This document shows positions 12,902 to 21,935 of a DNA stretch of 32,040 nucleotides, piece after piece. Source of the DNA: a virus. The notes below the pieces were generated by a model, which saw only the letters and a program-made list of their open reading frames with translations, ran no database searches and was not told where the DNA came from. The position numbers and the translations under genes are program-made. The first letter of the stretch is position 1. The number at the start of each line of letters is the position of its first letter. Where the stretch lies: positions 1 through 32,040 of IMG/VR virus record IMGVR_UViG_3300027734_000212; one strand, given 5' to 3'.

Positions 12902-12921
12902 ACATCGGAATTACATCGGAA
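12902..12921. repeat. Tandem 9-base direct repeat ACATCGGAA before the small terminase
   Basis: ACATCGGAA occurs at 12902-12910 and again at 12913-12921, a period of 11 bases (about one helix turn), directly before the TerS start. It could be a protein-binding site, for example for TerS, or chance. Confidence 0.35.
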
Positions 12922-13302
12922 ATGGCAAAGCAAGAAAAACAAAATCATGGAGGCAGTTTAACACGACCAGCAAAGGGTGAAACGATGAATCCTAACGGCA
13001 GACCAAGAAAGTATGTTTCCATCCTGAAGGATGCAGGTTATAAACTTGCAGAGATAAATGACACCATCCAGAACATGATGGCAATGGATTTGGAGGAATT
13101 GAAAAAGGTATACGATAATCCAAAGGCTACGATTCTTGAAAAGACAATCGCAAACGCGATGGTTAAGAGTTTGCAAAAAGGTTCGTTGTATTCTCTTGAA
13201 ACATTGCTGACAAGAGTGTATGGAAAGCCGAAAGAAACGTCAAGCGTTGAGAATAGTGGCAAGATAGAGTTTGTTATTACCAAAGGCAAAACAATCCTTT
13301 AA
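12922..13302 (+). CDS. terS: Terminase small subunit
   Basis: 126 residues directly before the large terminase. The opening is polar with NPNGRPRKYVSILKDAGYK (24-42), followed by helices EINDTIQNMMAMDLEELKKV, ILEKTIANAMVKSLQKGSLY and LETLLTRVYGKPKET. This helical pattern with an N-terminal NGRP segment recurs in small terminase-like proteins of Bacteroidota phages. TerS binds the packaging site and activates TerL. The tandem ACATCGGAA repeats lie immediately upstream. The assignment rests on position plus pattern. Confidence 0.7.
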   Translation: MAKQEKQNHGGSLTRPAKGETMNPNGRPRKYVSILKDAGYKLAEINDTIQNMMAMDLEELKKVYDNPKATILEKTIANAMVKSLQKGSLYSLETLLTRVYGKPKETSSVENSGKIEFVITKGKTIL

Positions 13303-13322
13303 ATCATCTTAAAATGCATTAA

Positions 13323-14483
13323 ATGACTATTGAAATACCTGAACTGCATCAGAATCAACAAGCAATCCTTGATAATCAGTCAAGGTTTCGCGTTGTAATG
13401 TGTGGCAGACGTTTCGGTAAATCTGAACTCGCACAGATTGAAATGATATATGAAGGAATCAAAGGAAACTCAATCGCATACATTACACCTACTTACGCAC
13501 TTGCAAAAACATTCTTTGCTAAACTTGCTAAGATTCTACCATTTGAAAACAACAAATCAGATTTGATTATTAACTTTCCAAATGGTGCATCCATCATGTT
13601 TTTTACTGGAGAACGGCTTGACAATCTACGAGGCAGGAAATTTCACTTCGTGGTAGTTGATGAGGCATCTTTCATTCCTGATTTAGAAAGCGGATGGTTG
13701 AATTCAATACGTCCAACGCTAACTGATTACAAAGGACGCGCATTGTTCCTATCAACTCCAAAAGGAAAGAACTATTTCTATTCACTATACCTGAAAGGAT
13801 TAAGCGGTGAGAACGATTGGAACTCTTTTAAGTTCACAACATATGACAATCCTTACATTGATAGGCATGAGATTGATGATGCTAAGATTCAATTGCCACA
13901 CGCAGTATTTGAGCAGGAATATCTTGCTAACGCGATGGAGAACGCGAGTAATCCATTTGGTAATGAACATATAAAGAACTGCATAAAAGAGCTATCAACA
14001 AAACCTGCAAAGTATTATGGTATTGATTTGGCAAAGTCAGTTGACTGGACTGCAATAGTAGGTTTAGATGAGGATGGTTGCGTGTGTTACTTTGACCGAT
14101 TCCAAAAGGATTGGAAACAAACAAAGGAAACAATATTAACGCTTGACAGAAGCATTCCAGTAATGATTGATTCAACTGGTGTAGGTGATGCCATCACAGA
14201 AGATTTGCAGAATAACTTTTCAAATATGCAAGGGTTCAAATACACATCAACGAGTAAACAACAACTGATGGAGTTACTTGCTTCATCAATACACAAACAG
14301 GAGGTTTGTTTTCCTGATGGTATTATCAAAGAAGAATTAGAGGTATTTGAATATCAGTTCACTGCAACTGGTGTTCGTTACAATGCACCACAAGGGTTTC
14401 ACGATGATTGTGTGAACGCATTGGCATTGGCAGTTCGGTGCAAGAATCAGTTTAAATTTTCAGGTGAATACTATTTCATATAA
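13323..14483 (+). CDS. terL: Terminase large subunit (ATPase-nuclease)
   Basis: 386 residues, slightly short but complete. ATPase domain: Walker A CGRRFGKSE (27-35), Walker B FVVVDEAS (109-116, Asp113-Glu114) and coupling motif LFLSTPKGK (141-149). Nuclease domain, RNase H-like: YYGIDLAKSVDW (231-242, Asp235), VMIDSTG (280-286, Asp283) and FHDDCVNALALA (359-370, Asp361/Asp362). It drives genome packaging into the prohead and cuts the DNA. It follows TerS by 20 bases, with an HNH nuclease just upstream. Confidence 0.95.
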   Translation: MTIEIPELHQNQQAILDNQSRFRVVMCGRRFGKSELAQIEMIYEGIKGNSIAYITPTYALAKTFFAKLAKILPFENNKSDLIINFPNGASIMFFTGERLDNLRGRKFHFVVVDEASFIPDLESGWLNSIRPTLTDYKGRALFLSTPKGKNYFYSLYLKGLSGENDWNSFKFTTYDNPYIDRHEIDDAKIQLPHAVFEQEYLANAMENASNPFGNEHIKNCIKELSTKPAKYYGIDLAKSVDWTAIVGLDEDGCVCYFDRFQKDWKQTKETILTLDRSIPVMIDSTGVGDAITEDLQNNFSNMQGFKYTSTSKQQLMELLASSIHKQEVCFPDGIIKEELEVFEYQFTATGVRYNAPQGFHDDCVNALALAVRCKNQFKFSGEYYFI

Positions 14484-14484
14484 T

Positions 14485-14510
14485 TTTTCACAAAAAAGAT
14501 ATAATATATT
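14485..14510 (+). promoter_or_regulatory. Candidate late control element, copy 1
   Basis: TTTTCA (14485-14490) and ATATAATAT (14499-14507) lie 3 bases before the ATG. The same pair occurs before the scaffold gene at 22975 with nearly the same spacing. A phage-specific late promoter or translation signal is possible. Confidence 0.3.
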
Positions 14511-15140
14511 ATGAAGGTCAGCATTAAGAAGTTTCAAGAACTATACTCAATTGCTCAATCAGATTTTGATGAACTGACAAAATCAAGTTTGCTCATTCAG
14601 AATCTGACTGGTAAAACAGAGGCAGAACTTGACAACATGAACATTGTGAAGTATGGTGCATTATGTAAGAAGGTCAATAAGTTATTTGAAAATTTCACTC
14701 AGGAACTGGACAATAAAAAACCGAAGCAATATATCAAAGTCAAATGTCAATGGTATTTCTTGAATTATGATATAAGAAATCAAAATGCAGGTAAGTATGT
14801 GGAGTTGGCAACATTCAGTGGTGACCTTGTAGGTAACCTGCATAAAATAATGGCAACGATGGCAACACCGATGGTATGGAGTTGGAAAGGATTAAAGTTA
14901 TATGAAGGTGAGGTTAATCATAACAAGATGGCTAACGATATGCAGGAAGTAGAATTTGAAGTTGCTTATCATGCAGCACTTTTTTTTTGCGCAGTTTTAA
15001 AGATGTCAATGGTGAGTTTGAATACTTATTTTCAGACACTGGAGAATCCGAAGGCAGCACACTTGGCAAAGAATTTAGCAAGAACTTTGGATGGTTATAC
15101 AATGCCAAAATGGTATCGGAATTTGAAGGTGTCAGCATAG
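14511..15140 (+). CDS. Phage protein with probable -1 frameshift (tail assembly chaperone candidate), 0-frame product
   Basis: 209 residues when read without shift. Residues 1-159 look like a real domain (KFQELYSIAQSDFDEL; IKVKCQWYFLNYDI; LVGNLHKIMATMATPM; EVEFEVAYHAALFF). After a run of nine T (14980-14988) the 0-frame continues for about 50 residues of poorer quality. The -1 frame continues with a better-looking sequence to 15271 and joins the next gene without a gap. A -1 shift would give a 253-residue protein. The lambda G/GT tail chaperone pair works this way, but this gene lies about 4.4 kb before the tape measure, so the chaperone role is inference. A homopolymer sequencing error is the main alternative. 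Confidence 0.7.
   Translation: MKVSIKKFQELYSIAQSDFDELTKSSLLIQNLTGKTEAELDNMNIVKYGALCKKVNKLFENFTQELDNKKPKQYIKVKCQWYFLNYDIRNQNAGKYVELATFSGDLVGNLHKIMATMATPMVWSWKGLKLYEGEVNHNKMANDMQEVEFEVAYHAALFFCAVLKMSMVSLNTYFQTLENPKAAHLAKNLARTLDGYTMPKWYRNLKVSA
14980..14988 (+). other. T9 run, candidate -1 slippery site
   Basis: The 0-frame codons are CTT TTT TTT TGC. T14981-T14987 forms the in-frame heptamer T TTT TTT, which allows full re-pairing after a -1 slip. The -1 frame then reads TTG CGC AGT. No strong downstream stem was found by eye. Confidence 0.5.
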
Positions 15141-15271
15141 ACGATGTGTGGAAGATTTCAACAATTCAGTTTCTGAATGATTTGAGTTATCTAAAAATGA
15201 AGCGTGAGGTGGATGATGAACATGAAAAACGATTGATGAATAAATATAAGTTGAATGCCAAGCCAAACTAA
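14987..15271 (+). CDS. C-terminal extension reached by -1 frameshift
   Basis: 94 residues in the -1 frame relative to the gene at 14511. It has no ATG near its beginning; the first codon after the slip is TTG. The sequence reads as a genuine protein domain: charged and aromatic, with EFEYLFSDTGESEG, FGWLYNAKMVSEFEGVSIDD and TIQFLNDLSYLKMKREVDDE. It covers the space 15140-15255 that would otherwise be noncoding and overlaps the next start (15255) by 17 bases as neighbours here usually do. It is best read as part of the upstream gene, made by frameshifting or split by an indel. Confidence 0.6.
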   Translation: MRSFKDVNGEFEYLFSDTGESEGSTLGKEFSKNFGWLYNAKMVSEFEGVSIDDVWKISTIQFLNDLSYLKMKREVDDEHEKRLMNKYKLNAKPN

Positions 15272-15887
15272 AAATCAGCAAATAAATCTTGAGAATGGTT
15301 TCATTCAATCAAAAGCGCAAGGTGGATATAAGGTTCTTGATATGAGGTCGTTAGATACATTATTAGGTGAATATGCAGAAAAATATAAACAAGAACTAAT
15401 TGCATCAATAGAACGGAAGCAGATAACGGCAAGTGGTGAGATGGAGAAAAATATCACATTCACTTTGAAAGATGTTAATGGAATCAAAGTGCTGGATATA
15501 TATTTAGTGGACTATGCAAAGTTCGTTGATAAAGGTGTGAAGGGTTGGGGTTCATCTAAGAATGCACCATCATCACCTTATTCATATAAGAATCCACCAA
15601 AAACAAATAGTGGTGGTAAATTTAGAGATAGCATAAAAAGATACATTCAAAGTGGTCATGCAAAAGTAAGTTCATTGGATGTAAAAAGATATGGTGCAGT
15701 AAGAGGTGAAAAGAAATCTAAATCTTTATTAGATGCAAGGGTTGATACATTGATGTATTTGATTAGAAAGTATGGAATCAAAACAACTAATTTCATAAAA
15801 GAACCAACGGAAAAAGTATTCAAAGATTTGTCGGTTAGAATTGCAGATGAATATGCAGTTAATATTTCAGTTCAAATAACTAAGTAA
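15255..15887 (+). CDS. HK97 gp10-like tail component
   Basis: 210 residues. The central part has the gp10-like layout: basic helical N-terminus (LLGEYAEKYKQELIASIERK), a strand pair (ITFTLKDVNGIKVLDIYL) and the DYAKFVDKGVKGWGSS motif, where Y..FV..G precedes a glycine-rich loop. The C-terminal half is helical (DARVDTLMYLIRKYGIK). Such proteins form the head-tail joint or tail completion ring. It overlaps the frameshift product by 17 bases and touches the next start by one base (TAATG). Confidence 0.6.
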   Translation: MPSQTKNQQINLENGFIQSKAQGGYKVLDMRSLDTLLGEYAEKYKQELIASIERKQITASGEMEKNITFTLKDVNGIKVLDIYLVDYAKFVDKGVKGWGSSKNAPSSPYSYKNPPKTNSGGKFRDSIKRYIQSGHAKVSSLDVKRYGAVRGEKKSKSLLDARVDTLMYLIRKYGIKTTNFIKEPTEKVFKDLSVRIADEYAVNISVQITK

Positions 15888-17080
15888 TGAGCATAACGAG
15901 TTTAATAAATCCATCAGGTAATGTGACTGCACAAGATTCATTGTGGCATATTGCCTATTCAGATAACTCAGGACAGACCGATTTCAAATATGTTTTTGAT
16001 TTGTATCATAATGGTCAGCAATTGGTAAGAACCAAAGTATTTCCTGAACCATCAAATGGTCGCGGTTATTTTGATGCATCAAATGTTATTAGGAATGAAA
16101 TGAAGTTTGATTGGTTCACTCCTACATCTGTAACAAAATCGTATCTCGTTTCACCTGATAATTCAGGACAATCATCTTTACAATATCAGGTAAGAGTTGG
16201 TGAAGATTTCAGTGGAGTGACTACATTGAACATGGCATCAGGAAATGTGCGTGTCTACAATTACATTCCATCAGTATTCAAAAGAAAGGTAGCAAGAAGC
16301 GAAGCGAACAACTGGACAACGAATAGACCATTCACCGCTAATGTAGGAAAGAATGATAAATTCTTAGTTGGTATAAGGCACAACGGAACAAAGATATATT
16401 TGAAAACTGAAGCATGGAATCCTAATACAAATGCATTTGATATTACCTGCATTGATTTAACTGGATATCAAGCACCTTCAGATGGTGGATTGGTTCGTAA
16501 GTTCACGCAGTTAGATATTGGATTTGATTCTATTAGTAATCTCGTTTCACAACCTTGTTTCAATTTCAATAGTAATACTTTCATGGATGTCAAGTTCTAC
16601 ACTAATTTATTAGATGTACAAGCATTCAGATTGTATTATGATTGTGATGAAAGATATACTCATGTAAATCTATACTTCATTAATTCTTACGGAATGTTTG
16701 ACACTGCAAGATTCAAACTTGCAAATAAGTTGAGCATGACAACAGAACGAAAGACATTTGAAAAGCGTGATTTCAAGTTCAGCAATACTTCTGTTGATTA
16801 TTATGATTCTCGTAATGTGTATAATGAAAGTAAAATCAATTACGGAAGCAAAACAGATTGGACATATAAGTTAACAATGGATTTTCCGACTGATGCTGAA
16901 TATCAATGGTTGTGGGAATTGATTGTTTCACCACAAGTGTATGCAGAGATTGATGGGTATTATTATCCAGTTTCAATAAAGAATACTAACTACGAATACA
17001 TTCAGCAGAAATGGGCAGGATTGAGAACATTGGAAATTGAATGTGATATTAATCAAACAAGATACGGATTCAGAAGATGA
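15887..17080 (+). CDS. Putative minor tail / tail-tip protein
   Basis: 397 residues, almost all beta-strand, with no signal peptide or membrane segment. Recognisable stretches are VFPEPSNGRGYFDASNVIRN (57-76), YTHVNLYFINSYGMFDTARF and EIDGYYYPVSIKNTNYEY near the end. Such a protein is regularly found before the tape measure in Bacteroidota phages and is most likely a virion tail or baseplate part. Its start overlaps the preceding stop by a single base, and its end overlaps the next gene by ATGA. The exact role is not known to me. Confidence 0.6.
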   Translation: MSITSLINPSGNVTAQDSLWHIAYSDNSGQTDFKYVFDLYHNGQQLVRTKVFPEPSNGRGYFDASNVIRNEMKFDWFTPTSVTKSYLVSPDNSGQSSLQYQVRVGEDFSGVTTLNMASGNVRVYNYIPSVFKRKVARSEANNWTTNRPFTANVGKNDKFLVGIRHNGTKIYLKTEAWNPNTNAFDITCIDLTGYQAPSDGGLVRKFTQLDIGFDSISNLVSQPCFNFNSNTFMDVKFYTNLLDVQAFRLYYDCDERYTHVNLYFINSYGMFDTARFKLANKLSMTTERKTFEKRDFKFSNTSVDYYDSRNVYNESKINYGSKTDWTYKLTMDFPTDAEYQWLWELIVSPQVYAEIDGYYYPVSIKNTNYEYIQQKWAGLRTLEIECDINQTRYGFRR

Positions 17081-19188
17081 CAAGATTATTCATAGAAGAT
17101 AACGAACTGGATATCAATGCGAATTTCTCGCAGCAGATAACCTATGCCATTGATGATTTGAATAACTTAGATTCAAAGAGTACATCATTTAGCAAAACAA
17201 TAGTTATACCTGCAACTGCAAACAACAATAGATTGTTTGGAAACATATTTGAGTTTTCAAATAGCAATTTTACGAATGATGTAGAACCAAATGTATTATA
17301 CAATTTTAATGCATCAAAATCAGCAAAGGCAAGAATTGAAATAGATGGATTGCAAGTGATGAAAGGTGTGTTGAGATTATTAGAGATTATTGTTTATGAT
17401 GACCATGTAGAATATGAGATTGCATTGTTTGGAGAACTCGGCGGTTTCTTCAGTAAATTAATTGCAAAGAAATTGAATGGAAATGTCAATGCAGTTGATG
17501 ATTTAGATTTTAGCGCATACAATACTAACTGGACATATTCAGCAATGACAAATAGTTGGGCAAATTGGAATGCAGGTAGTGGTATTATATTTCCAATAAT
17601 TGATTATGGTAATGTTAGCTACAATATTCCATCAACATCACCTACATATTTATCAAAAAAAGATTATCAATATACTGCATTCAGACCTGCATTTTTTGTT
17701 CGTGAAATCATTGATAAAATAATAACTAATTCAGGTTATACATGGGAAAGTGATTTCTTTGATAGTAACTTTTTCAAGCGTTTAATTATACCAAATAACC
17801 AAAAACGTTTGAGTAAATATACAAGCTATGAATTGAATGTTGCGACAACTGGATTCAATTATGTAACTGCTGATGGAACAAGCAAAGCGATGTCTTTTGG
17901 AATACTTACGGCTGTTGGTAACTTCACACCATCTTCAGGAAATACTATATTCACTTACGGAGGTGCTAATATAACGGCACAAGTTAACTTTAGATTGAAA
18001 GGAACATTCACAAGTTCAAATTCAATTCCTGCTGAGGTTAAAATAAAAATAAACGGAACACCAATAATAAGCATTCCTATTGGTGGTTATGCAGGAACAT
18101 CACAACCATTTGACGTGAATGGTAGTGGATTTATTGCATTATCAAATGGAAATGTATTAACTATTACAATTGAAAAAATAGGTGGCGGAACATGGACATA
18201 TTCTTTTGATACTGGTTCAACAAATCTCACAATAAATTCAGGTGCATTAGTTCCATCACCATTAGCATATTCTGAATACATCTACATGAATGATGTATTA
18301 CCAAGAAATATATTGCAGAAAGATTTCTTTGCATCTATTCTGAAGATGTTTAATTTGATGGTGACTGAGGATAAGTATATTGAAAAGCATTTGATAATAA
18401 CACCGAATGTTGATTTCTACAATTTAAGTCGCTCAAGTTATTTGGATTGGTCAGATAAAGTTGATAGGTCACAAGTCATAAAGATTAAACCAATGTCTGA
18501 AGTTAATGCGAGATTCTATGAATTCAAATACAAAGATGACACTGATTTTTATAATGATAAGTACAAGAAACAATACAATGAAACATACGGAAATAGAAAC
18601 TTTGACAATCAATTTGAATTTGCAAAAGAAACTTCAAGCGTTGATATAATATTTTCATCAACACCATTAGTAGGTTATTTAGGAAAAGATAAAGTTGTAA
18701 GCACAATTTTTAAGAAAACAAATGAAGTTGAAGAACAGATTGAATCAGTTATCAGGATACTTCAAGCAAAACAAATATCTGGTGTTACCAGTTGGAAAAT
18801 TTTGAATAGTAGTTCAGGAACGACAACTGAATTAGGAACACGAACAGATTATTTGTATGCAGGTCATTTTGATGACCCTGATGTTCCTGCTGCTGATATT
18901 AATTTTGGTGCAACAAAAGAACTTTATTTCACATTAGTTTCAGGTGCATTGAGCAATAATTTATTCAATGCTTATTATTCATCTTACATGGCTGAAATAA
19001 CCGATAAAGATTCAAGGTTATTGACCTGCAAGATGAAATTGAATAACAAAGATATTTTCAATCTTGATTTCGGCAGATTTATTTGGGTTGATGGGGTTTT
19101 ATATCGGTTGATTAAGATTGTTGATTTTGCAGATAACGAAGTTTGTGAGGTACAATTATTGCGAGTAATTTATACTACTTACTTATGA
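17077..19188 (+). CDS. Large tail/baseplate structural protein
   Basis: 703 residues, mainly beta. The N-terminal domain with DLNNLDSKSTSFSKTIVIPA (27-46) followed by NNNRLFGNIFEF is a recurrent feature of a large structural protein in Bacteroidota prophages. The middle is rich in Gly/Ser/Asn, and the end (RFIWVDGVLYRLIKIVDFAD) resembles a hub-like fold. It is flanked by other tail genes and overlaps both neighbours by ATGA. Likely part of the tail tip or baseplate hub; no enzymatic motif is seen. Confidence 0.65.
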   Translation: MTRLFIEDNELDINANFSQQITYAIDDLNNLDSKSTSFSKTIVIPATANNNRLFGNIFEFSNSNFTNDVEPNVLYNFNASKSAKARIEIDGLQVMKGVLRLLEIIVYDDHVEYEIALFGELGGFFSKLIAKKLNGNVNAVDDLDFSAYNTNWTYSAMTNSWANWNAGSGIIFPIIDYGNVSYNIPSTSPTYLSKKDYQYTAFRPAFFVREIIDKIITNSGYTWESDFFDSNFFKRLIIPNNQKRLSKYTSYELNVATTGFNYVTADGTSKAMSFGILTAVGNFTPSSGNTIFTYGGANITAQVNFRLKGTFTSSNSIPAEVKIKINGTPIISIPIGGYAGTSQPFDVNGSGFIALSNGNVLTITIEKIGGGTWTYSFDTGSTNLTINSGALVPSPLAYSEYIYMNDVLPRNILQKDFFASILKMFNLMVTEDKYIEKHLIITPNVDFYNLSRSSYLDWSDKVDRSQVIKIKPMSEVNARFYEFKYKDDTDFYNDKYKKQYNETYGNRNFDNQFEFAKETSSVDIIFSSTPLVGYLGKDKVVSTIFKKTNEVEEQIESVIRILQAKQISGVTSWKILNSSSGTTTELGTRTDYLYAGHFDDPDVPAADINFGATKELYFTLVSGALSNNLFNAYYSSYMAEITDKDSRLLTCKMKLNNKDIFNLDFGRFIWVDGVLYRLIKIVDFADNEVCEVQLLRVIYTTYL

Positions 19189-19583
19189 TTATAAAATACT
19201 TTGATGAATTTGAAGGTCAATGGATTGACGTAACTGGTAATACTGGTGCAATGCTCGTGAAGGGTGTTAATGATTGGAATACAACACAAGGTTATTTGGT
19301 TTTGAGTTTATTATTAAATCAAAGTACAAACCAAGACCCAACTTATACTGAACTGGAAAACACAACTGGATGTACTTATACAATAACAAGAAACTCAGCA
19401 GGTGATTATAGAATGGTTTTATCACAAGAAATATTGAGTCAAGGTAAAACGCAAATATTTATTCAACAATCAGATTCATCATTGATTCAAGTTCGTAGAA
19501 CAGATATAAATGAAATAAACATAAGAACTTTTGATGACAATGTTTTACTTTTCACAAGTTTAGAAATTAGAATATACAACTAA
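19185..19583 (+). CDS. Small structural protein before the tape measure
   Basis: 132 residues, predicted beta-rich (DEFEGQWIDVTGNTGAML; TYTITRNSAGDYRMVLS; NVLLFTSLEIRIYN). It starts in the stop of the large tail protein (ATGA) and ends one base before the tape measure start. The position suggests a minor tail protein. The usual chaperone pair is not found at this place, which supports the gene at 14511 as the chaperone candidate. Function not known. Confidence 0.6.
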   Translation: MIIKYFDEFEGQWIDVTGNTGAMLVKGVNDWNTTQGYLVLSLLLNQSTNQDPTYTELENTTGCTYTITRNSAGDYRMVLSQEILSQGKTQIFIQQSDSSLIQVRRTDINEINIRTFDDNVLLFTSLEIRIYN

Positions 19584-19584
19584 C

Positions 19585-21924
19585 ATGGCAACAAATACAG
19601 AAGTAAATGTTCGGATAAATGTAGACGCGAAAGGTGCAAATAATAGCGTTGGTAGTATTAAGAAGCAATTAAAAGATGCAACTGCTGAACTCATTGACAT
19701 GAGGCAAAAGTTTGGTGATTCATCAATTGAAGCAGCAAACGCAGCAAAGAAGGTTGCCGAATTAAAAGATGCCATTGGTGATGCAAAAAATATGGCTGAT
19801 GCATTTGACCCTGATGCAAAATTTAAAGCATTTGGTGCAACTCTACAAGGTGTTGCAGGTGGTTTTTCTGCAATACAAGGTGCGCAAGCATTATTCGGTT
19901 CTGAGAGTGAAGCAGTATCAAAAACACTTGCAAAGGTTCAGGGTGCAATGGCATTAAGTCAAGGAATTAACTCTGTTCTTCAGGCTAAGGATGCATTCAA
20001 AAACTTAGGTGCAGTTTTATCAAATAATGTTGTAATTCAGAAAGCATTGAATTTTGTGATGACTGGTTCATTCAAAACTCAAAAAGAATTATTAATTGCA
20101 AAAGAATCTGATGCTGCGGTAACAACTGCACAAACTGCTGCAACTACTGGTTTAACTATTGCTCAAAATATTGCAAGGGTTGCAGCTATTGCATTGCGTG
20201 GTGCAATTATGGCAACTGGTATAGGTGCAATAGTTATAGGAATCATAGCATTGATTCAAAAAATAATGGAATGGACTGGTGTAAGTGATGAAGCAGAAAA
20301 GAAACAACAAGAGATTGCAGTTGAATCAAATAAAAGAAACAAAGATTATTTTGACCAGAATTATAAGCGTCTGCAACAAGCGCAAGACCTTGCAATAAAG
20401 GAGGCAGAACTTGCAGGTAAATCGCAAAAAGAAATATTAGCATTAAGATTAAAAGGAAAGCAAGATGAAATTAATGCAATAGAATCAAGAAATAACGAAC
20501 TGCGGAAAATGTATAAAAGTGCAAACATTGATTTGCAAAATGCAGCAGTTGATGAACTTGAACAAAATAAAAAGAATCAAGAAGATTTAAACTTTGAAAT
20601 TAATAAAATAAAACAAGAAGGTAGGCAACAAGACCTTGACAATGTTAGAGCATACAATGACCAGTTAGAAGGATTGCAACAAAGCAATTATCTAAAGTCA
20701 ATAAAAAATGATGATAAAAGAGCAATTGAAAAATCAAAAATTGATTATGATAATAACATCAAAAAATTAAATGATGCTCAATATACTGAAGCACAAAGAA
20801 CAGAACTTGAAAAACAATATGCAATTCAGCGTGACCAAGAAATTTCTGCAATAAATGAATCAGCAAATAAAAGAGCAAAAGATAAAAGAGATGCAGTAAG
20901 CAAAGAAATTCAAACTGCAAATGATGCATTGAATAAACAATTGTTGAGTTTACAGAATGAATATACTTTGATGCAAATCAAAGATGAAGATGAGAGAGCA
21001 AAGAAGCGTTTGGATATACAATTACAAGCATCTATAAAAGAGGTTGAAAATAGCAAGGCAAGTGAAGCATTGAAATTTGACACAATCAGTCAATTGTATT
21101 TTAAATATACTGCTGATATTAAAGCAATAGAGGATGCAGCAGAAACAAAAAGAAAAGAAGATGCTGCAAAGAAAAGACAATCAGCAATAGATTTTGAAAA
21201 TGAAACATTCAAAATATTAGAAGAAAATAGGATTGAAAGAATAAAGAATGAAAATGACAAAGCATTTGAACAAGAATCTGCAAGATATCAAAATGAAATA
21301 GACCTTGCACTTGAAGCATTAAATAAAAAAGAAATTTTAGATGCTGAATATAAATCAAGACGAGAAGCAATTGAAACAATTCATCAGGCAAAATTAACTG
21401 ATATATCAAAAGCAGCAGATGAAGAACGAATTAAGAATGATGAAGCAGCGCATCAAAAAAGAATATCACAATACAAAGAAGTTGGTGATGCTGCAGGTGC
21501 ATTGTCGGATGTCATTGGAAAGCAAACTGCGGTAGGAAAAGGTTTGGGTGTAGCTCAGGCAACAATCAATACATACATTGGTGCAAGTGAAGTATTGAGA
21601 GCGAAATCAGTTCTACCTGAACCAGCAGGAACAATAGTTAAGATTGCAAATGTTGCTGCAATAATTGCAACTGGTATCAAATCAGTAAAAGCAATATTAG
21701 CAACCAAAGTTCCAAATCAAGGTGGTGGTGGAGGTGGTACAATACCATCAGTAGGTGGTGGAGTTACTGCACCATTATCAGCACAGATGACAACAACAAT
21801 GTTAAATCAAGGACAAATAAATCAATTATCTTCAGCAACAAATAGAGCATTTGTATTGGAATCTGATGTCACTGGAAATCAGGAAAGAATACAACGTTTG
21901 AATCGTGCTGCAAGAATCAGCTAA
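19585..21924 (+). CDS. Tape measure protein
   Basis: 779 residues, very rich in Ala, Lys, Glu, Gln and long helices. Coiled coil spans most of residues 230-620 (for example ESNKRNKDYFDQNYKRLQQA and the KxxIDxDNNIKKLNDAQ stretches). A hydrophobic segment at about 202-230 (LRGAIMATGIGAIVIGIIAL) may cross the host membrane during DNA entry. The C-terminus has a glycine run (GGGGGG) and a short tail. The length suggests a tail of roughly 115-120 nm under the usual 0.15 nm per residue rule. Being the largest helical protein among tail genes, it is the clear tape measure. Confidence 0.92.
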   Translation: MATNTEVNVRINVDAKGANNSVGSIKKQLKDATAELIDMRQKFGDSSIEAANAAKKVAELKDAIGDAKNMADAFDPDAKFKAFGATLQGVAGGFSAIQGAQALFGSESEAVSKTLAKVQGAMALSQGINSVLQAKDAFKNLGAVLSNNVVIQKALNFVMTGSFKTQKELLIAKESDAAVTTAQTAATTGLTIAQNIARVAAIALRGAIMATGIGAIVIGIIALIQKIMEWTGVSDEAEKKQQEIAVESNKRNKDYFDQNYKRLQQAQDLAIKEAELAGKSQKEILALRLKGKQDEINAIESRNNELRKMYKSANIDLQNAAVDELEQNKKNQEDLNFEINKIKQEGRQQDLDNVRAYNDQLEGLQQSNYLKSIKNDDKRAIEKSKIDYDNNIKKLNDAQYTEAQRTELEKQYAIQRDQEISAINESANKRAKDKRDAVSKEIQTANDALNKQLLSLQNEYTLMQIKDEDERAKKRLDIQLQASIKEVENSKASEALKFDTISQLYFKYTADIKAIEDAAETKRKEDAAKKRQSAIDFENETFKILEENRIERIKNENDKAFEQESARYQNEIDLALEALNKKEILDAEYKSRREAIETIHQAKLTDISKAADEERIKNDEAAHQKRISQYKEVGDAAGALSDVIGKQTAVGKGLGVAQATINTYIGASEVLRAKSVLPEPAGTIVKIANVAAIIATGIKSVKAILATKVPNQGGGGGGTIPSVGGGVTAPLSAQMTTTMLNQGQINQLSSATNRAFVLESDVTGNQERIQRLNRAARIS

Positions 21925-21935
21925 AAAATAAAATT

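Noticed and set aside
21721-21775. GGT-rich tract in the tape measure gene as a regulatory repeat
   Set aside because: It simply encodes a glycine linker before the C-terminus and shows no other signal.
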